A stretch of DNA of 64,000 nucleotides from Methylovirgula sp. (GTDB taxonomy: Bacteria; Pseudomonadota; Alphaproteobacteria; Rhizobiales; Beijerinckiaceae), in NCBI RefSeq assembly GCF_037200945.1, contig NZ_JBBCGP010000001.1:3670937-3734936 (forward strand). The letters run 5' to 3'. Every line of letters begins with the position of its first letter. The stretch's first letter is position 1. The notes beneath the pieces are model-generated. The model worked only from the letters and a program-made list of their open reading frames with translations. It searched no databases and had not been told where the DNA came from. Below are positions 61,515 to 64,000 of this stretch, one piece after another. The translations under genes were made by a program, and so were the position numbers.

Positions 61515-62665
61515 ACATTGCCCAACCTCTCGAAGCCTTGGCCGCCCGGCGAGAGGCGTTGACGCCCTATAGTCTCGACACGCTCGTGACGGGCGCGGCG
61601 CGGCTGCGGCCGGACGGCCTTGCCTTCGCCGATCGCCTCGGGCCGTGGCCTTTCGGAATCGTCGCCGCACAGGTCTCGGCTTTGGCGCGCATTCTCGCTG
61701 AGTGCGGCCTGCAGCCCGGTGAGCGCATCCTCATCGTCGGCGGCGCGGAAGTCTCGGTGGTAACGGCGGCAATTGCCGCCTTGCGCGGCGGCTTCGTGCC
61801 AGCCTTGACGCCGGTCGATCTCGACGCCACGGCCTTAGCCGCCTACGGGCAGGCGATCGAGGCGGCGGCCATCGCCGGTCCGACCAGCTACGGCGATTTC
61901 GCCTCGTTTGAAACCTGCCTAGCGGCCGCAGCCGCGATGCCTTCGGTCCGGCTGGTCGCGACCTTTGGGCCGGCGGAAATCGACGGAGCTGTCGATCTTA
62001 GCCTTAGCGCGATCTTGAAATATGCTGCGCAGCATCCCGATTTCGGACTTGAACGCGGCAAGCCGCTGGCGGCCGAGCCGCCGCCCGTCATCACTTACGA
62101 TCGGGCTCGTGCGCGACCAGTGCATCATCAGCAGGCCAGCTTGATCGCCGCCGGACTCGACTTCGTCGCCCGTGCCCGCGTCGGCCGCGTCACGCCGATC
62201 CTGTCCACGCTGGCGCCGGTTTCGGCGGCGGGCTTCATAGCCGGGCCCTGCGCAGCGCTTCTGTCCGGCGCGCCGCTCTATCTGCACGGGCCGTTTTCGG
62301 AAGAGGATTTTCTAGCGGCCCGTAACCAGGCCGATTCCGCGCATCTTGTTTTACCGGCCGCGCTGGCCGGTGATTTCGCCGGCATTTTCGACGGCCTCGC
62401 CTCCGTCGTGCTTGTATCGCGGCTTGCCGCCGAGCAACCTTATACGCCGCCGCCGGCGATCGAAGCGTCCTGCCAGGTCGTCGATCTCTACGCCGTGGAT
62501 GAAACGAGCGTCATCGCGGAACCACGCCGCAATCACATTCCCGTGCCTCCGGCGCAGGAGCCGCATTTTGTCGGCTTCGACGAGGCCCGCGTGTTGACGT
62601 TTGAAAAGGCAGCGGATTCTCACACGCTTGCTTTTGAGGGCGCGGGCGTGACGGCGACGGATTGA
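61511..62665 (+). CDS. Degenerate, truncated acyl-adenylate (ANL) enzyme-like protein
   Basis: The 384-residue protein resembles the N-terminal domain of acyl-CoA/aryl-CoA synthetases (GIVAAQVSALARILAECGLQPGERILIVGG, then a Rossmann-like core). The P-loop position reads ITYDRARARPVHHQQASLIA instead of the usual T-S-G-T-T-G-x-P-K-G, and the C-terminal ANL subdomain is absent. Adenylating activity is therefore unlikely. The GTG start overlaps the solute-binding gene stop, so the two are coupled; a shared role is inferred. Confidence 0.75.
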   Translation: MNIAQPLEALAARREALTPYSLDTLVTGAARLRPDGLAFADRLGPWPFGIVAAQVSALARILAECGLQPGERILIVGGAEVSVVTAAIAALRGGFVPALTPVDLDATALAAYGQAIEAAAIAGPTSYGDFASFETCLAAAAAMPSVRLVATFGPAEIDGAVDLSLSAILKYAAQHPDFGLERGKPLAAEPPPVITYDRARARPVHHQQASLIAAGLDFVARARVGRVTPILSTLAPVSAAGFIAGPCAALLSGAPLYLHGPFSEEDFLAARNQADSAHLVLPAALAGDFAGIFDGLASVVLVSRLAAEQPYTPPPAIEASCQVVDLYAVDETSVIAEPRRNHIPVPPAQEPHFVGFDEARVLTFEKAADSHTLAFEGAGVTATD

Positions 62666-62716
62666 TCGGGCATAGTCCGCGCCCGCCGGTCGTGGGGGCC
62701 GCGGAGGAGGCGCGTC

Positions 62717-63406
62717 ATGTTCATTCTCGCCGCAATCCTCTTTGTCGCCGCGATCCTCTTCTTCGCGACCTGCAAGATCGCTACGCAATACGAGCGCGCG
62801 GTGGTCTTTCGGCTTGGGCGTTATGTCCGCACGGCGGGTCCGGGGCTTTATTTTCTGATCCCCTTCATCGAATGGCGGGTGAAGATCAATGCCGTCATAT
62901 GGCGGCGAACCGTCAATCCGAAACTGGCGGTGATCGAGGTCGCCAATGTGGGCAATAGTGTCGTTCAGGTCGCGGTGACGGCGCTACGCAATGTCATCGG
63001 GCAACACTCCCTCGATGAAGTGTTGAAAGAACAGGCAGCGGTCTCCGAAGCGCTCCAGAACATGATAGATGTTGTGACCGAGCCTTGGGGCGTGAAAGTC
63101 GAACGCGTGCAGATGAAGGACGTCGAAATCCCCGAAACGATGCAGCGGGCCATGGCGCAGGAGGCCGAAGCGCTGCGCGAAAAACGCACGCGGCAGATCA
63201 AGGCGGAGGCGGAGGTCGATGCGGCGCGGCTTCTGCGTCAGGCGGCGGAAACCATCATGCAAAGCCCGGCTGGCCTTGAACTTCGACGGATGCAGATGAT
63301 CACGGAAGTGGGTGCTGAGCAAAACACCATGACAATCATCATGATGCCGAGCGAATTTGTCGAAATGGCCCGCGCCATCGGGGCCAGCGCCGCACGGCGA
63401 GAATAA
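62717..63406 (+). CDS. Slipin (SPFH/band 7 membrane protein)
   Basis: The 229-residue protein has one N-terminal membrane segment (residues 1-20), the slipin motif FRLGRYVRTAGPGLYFLIPF, and an SPFH domain with an Ala/Glu-rich coiled segment (AEALREKRTRQIKAEAEVDA). It is stomatin-like and should organise membrane microdomains; it is not paired here with an NfeD gene. GGAGGAGG precedes the ATG. Confidence 0.92.
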   Translation: MFILAAILFVAAILFFATCKIATQYERAVVFRLGRYVRTAGPGLYFLIPFIEWRVKINAVIWRRTVNPKLAVIEVANVGNSVVQVAVTALRNVIGQHSLDEVLKEQAAVSEALQNMIDVVTEPWGVKVERVQMKDVEIPETMQRAMAQEAEALREKRTRQIKAEAEVDAARLLRQAAETIMQSPAGLELRRMQMITEVGAEQNTMTIIMMPSEFVEMARAIGASAARRE

Positions 63407-63458
63407 CAATTGCATAAGCTTGCGAGCGAGCGCGGATCATTGATCGAATACGATTCAA

Positions 63459-64000
63459 ATGCCAGATAAACACAAAGATACCGCGCTCATCGGAATCGTC
63501 ACGGCATCCGACCGGGCAAGCCAGGGCATCTATCGCGACGAAAGCGGGCCGGCGATCGTTGCCTACTTGAATCGCACCCTGACCTCACCCTTCAACATCG
63601 CGCAACGCATCATTCCGGACGGCTTTGAATCCGTGCGCGATGCGCTGATCAATCTCGCCGACGACGAAGGTTGCGATCTGATCCTGACTACCGGCGGCAC
63701 GGGCCCTGCCCCGCGCGATCTGACGCCGGAAGCGACGCTCGCCGTCGCACCGCGCGAATTGCCTGGCTTCGGCGAATTGATGCGCGCAGAAAGTCTGAAA
63801 CAGGTGCCGACCGCGATCCTGTCGCGCCAACTTGCCGCGCACCGTGGCGCCTGTCTCATCATCAATCTGCCGGGTAAACCGGCGGCGATTGAAACCTGTC
63901 TCAACGCCGTGTTTCCGGCGGTGCCCTATTGCCTTGATCTGATAGGCGCGGCGCGGCTCGAAACGGACCCCGCGGTCGTCAAATCCTTCCGGCCAAAATC
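63459..64000 (+). CDS. mog: Molybdopterin adenylyltransferase, cut by window edge
   Basis: Mog adenylates molybdopterin before molybdenum insertion. The visible 180 residues start MPDKHKDTALIGIVTASDRAS and contain LILTTGGTGPAPRDLTPEAT and NLPGKPAAIETCL, signatures of MoaB/Mog. No stop is seen; the gene continues past the window. Confidence 0.93.
   Translation, partial: MPDKHKDTALIGIVTASDRASQGIYRDESGPAIVAYLNRTLTSPFNIAQRIIPDGFESVRDALINLADDEGCDLILTTGGTGPAPRDLTPEATLAVAPRELPGFGELMRAESLKQVPTAILSRQLAAHRGACLIINLPGKPAAIETCLNAVFPAVPYCLDLIGAARLETDPAVVKSFRPK

Overview
The window reads as chromosome of an alphaproteobacterium of the order Hyphomicrobiales (Rhizobiales), most likely Beijerinckiaceae or a close relative. 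The grounds are high-GC coding sequence, an alphaproteobacterial nuoABCDEFG order, the tig-clpP-clpX-lon block, the oxygen-dependent cobalamin route (cobG, cobF), a rhizobial-type palindromic intergenic element, and a serine-glyoxylate aminotransferase with serB nearby, which hints at (but does not prove) serine-cycle methylotrophy.

Layout. 1-7270: respiratory complex I genes nuoA-nuoG on the minus strand, with a small low-GC membrane-protein gene coupled between nuoD and nuoE. 7539-13712: a phasin-like protein, a zinc alcohol dehydrogenase, a kinase/ATPase fusion, sgaA followed by tandem terminators, a small exported protein and serB. 13717-14998: one intact IS5-family element with 15-bp terminal repeats. 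15047-33265: a large aerobic cobalamin locus (cobF, cobC, cobB-A-M-E-L, cobK, cobJ-I-H-G-N-W, a cobalamin riboswitch, cobO, cobQ, cobD). It covers the steps from uroporphyrinogen III to adenosylcobinamide phosphate, except the CobS/CobT chelatase subunits and the reductase. 33476-38768: accessory genes: a membrane-anchored catalase-fold protein with a cytochrome b561, a small exported protein, a hairpin-rich gap with candidate small RNAs, a LysR regulator, an exported protein made of three Met/His-rich repeats, and a DUF4331 protein. 38863-45991: a nickel/cobalt transporter and an iron-uptake set (small gene behind Irr-like boxes, TonB-dependent receptor, PKHD hydroxylase, exbB, exbD, tonB). 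The transporter, receptor and exbD carry about ten frameshifts in 6 kb and no clear nonsense mutation. 46096-54966: a DUF4239 membrane protein, tRNA-Asp, an exported ClpP-like protein, tRNA-Val, lon behind a sigma32-like promoter, clpX, clpP, tig and tRNA-Leu. 55110-64000: a Tat-exported multicopper-oxidase-fold protein that has lost its copper ligands, nnrD, hspQ, an IalB-family protein, a family-5 solute-binding protein coupled to a degenerate acyl-adenylate-type protein, a slipin, and the start of mog, cut by the window edge.

How the parts fit. Complex I, the proteostasis block and cobalamin synthesis are core functions. The riboswitch should give cobalamin feedback on cobW-N-G-H-I-J, while cobO-cobQ run the other way from the same gap. 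The 33-46 kb region looks like a metal and oxidative-stress island and holds the least-explained material: the Met/His repeat protein with a 16-bp palindrome in its leader, a possible CRP-type-controlled small RNA, and the iron-uptake genes with their cluster of frameshifts.
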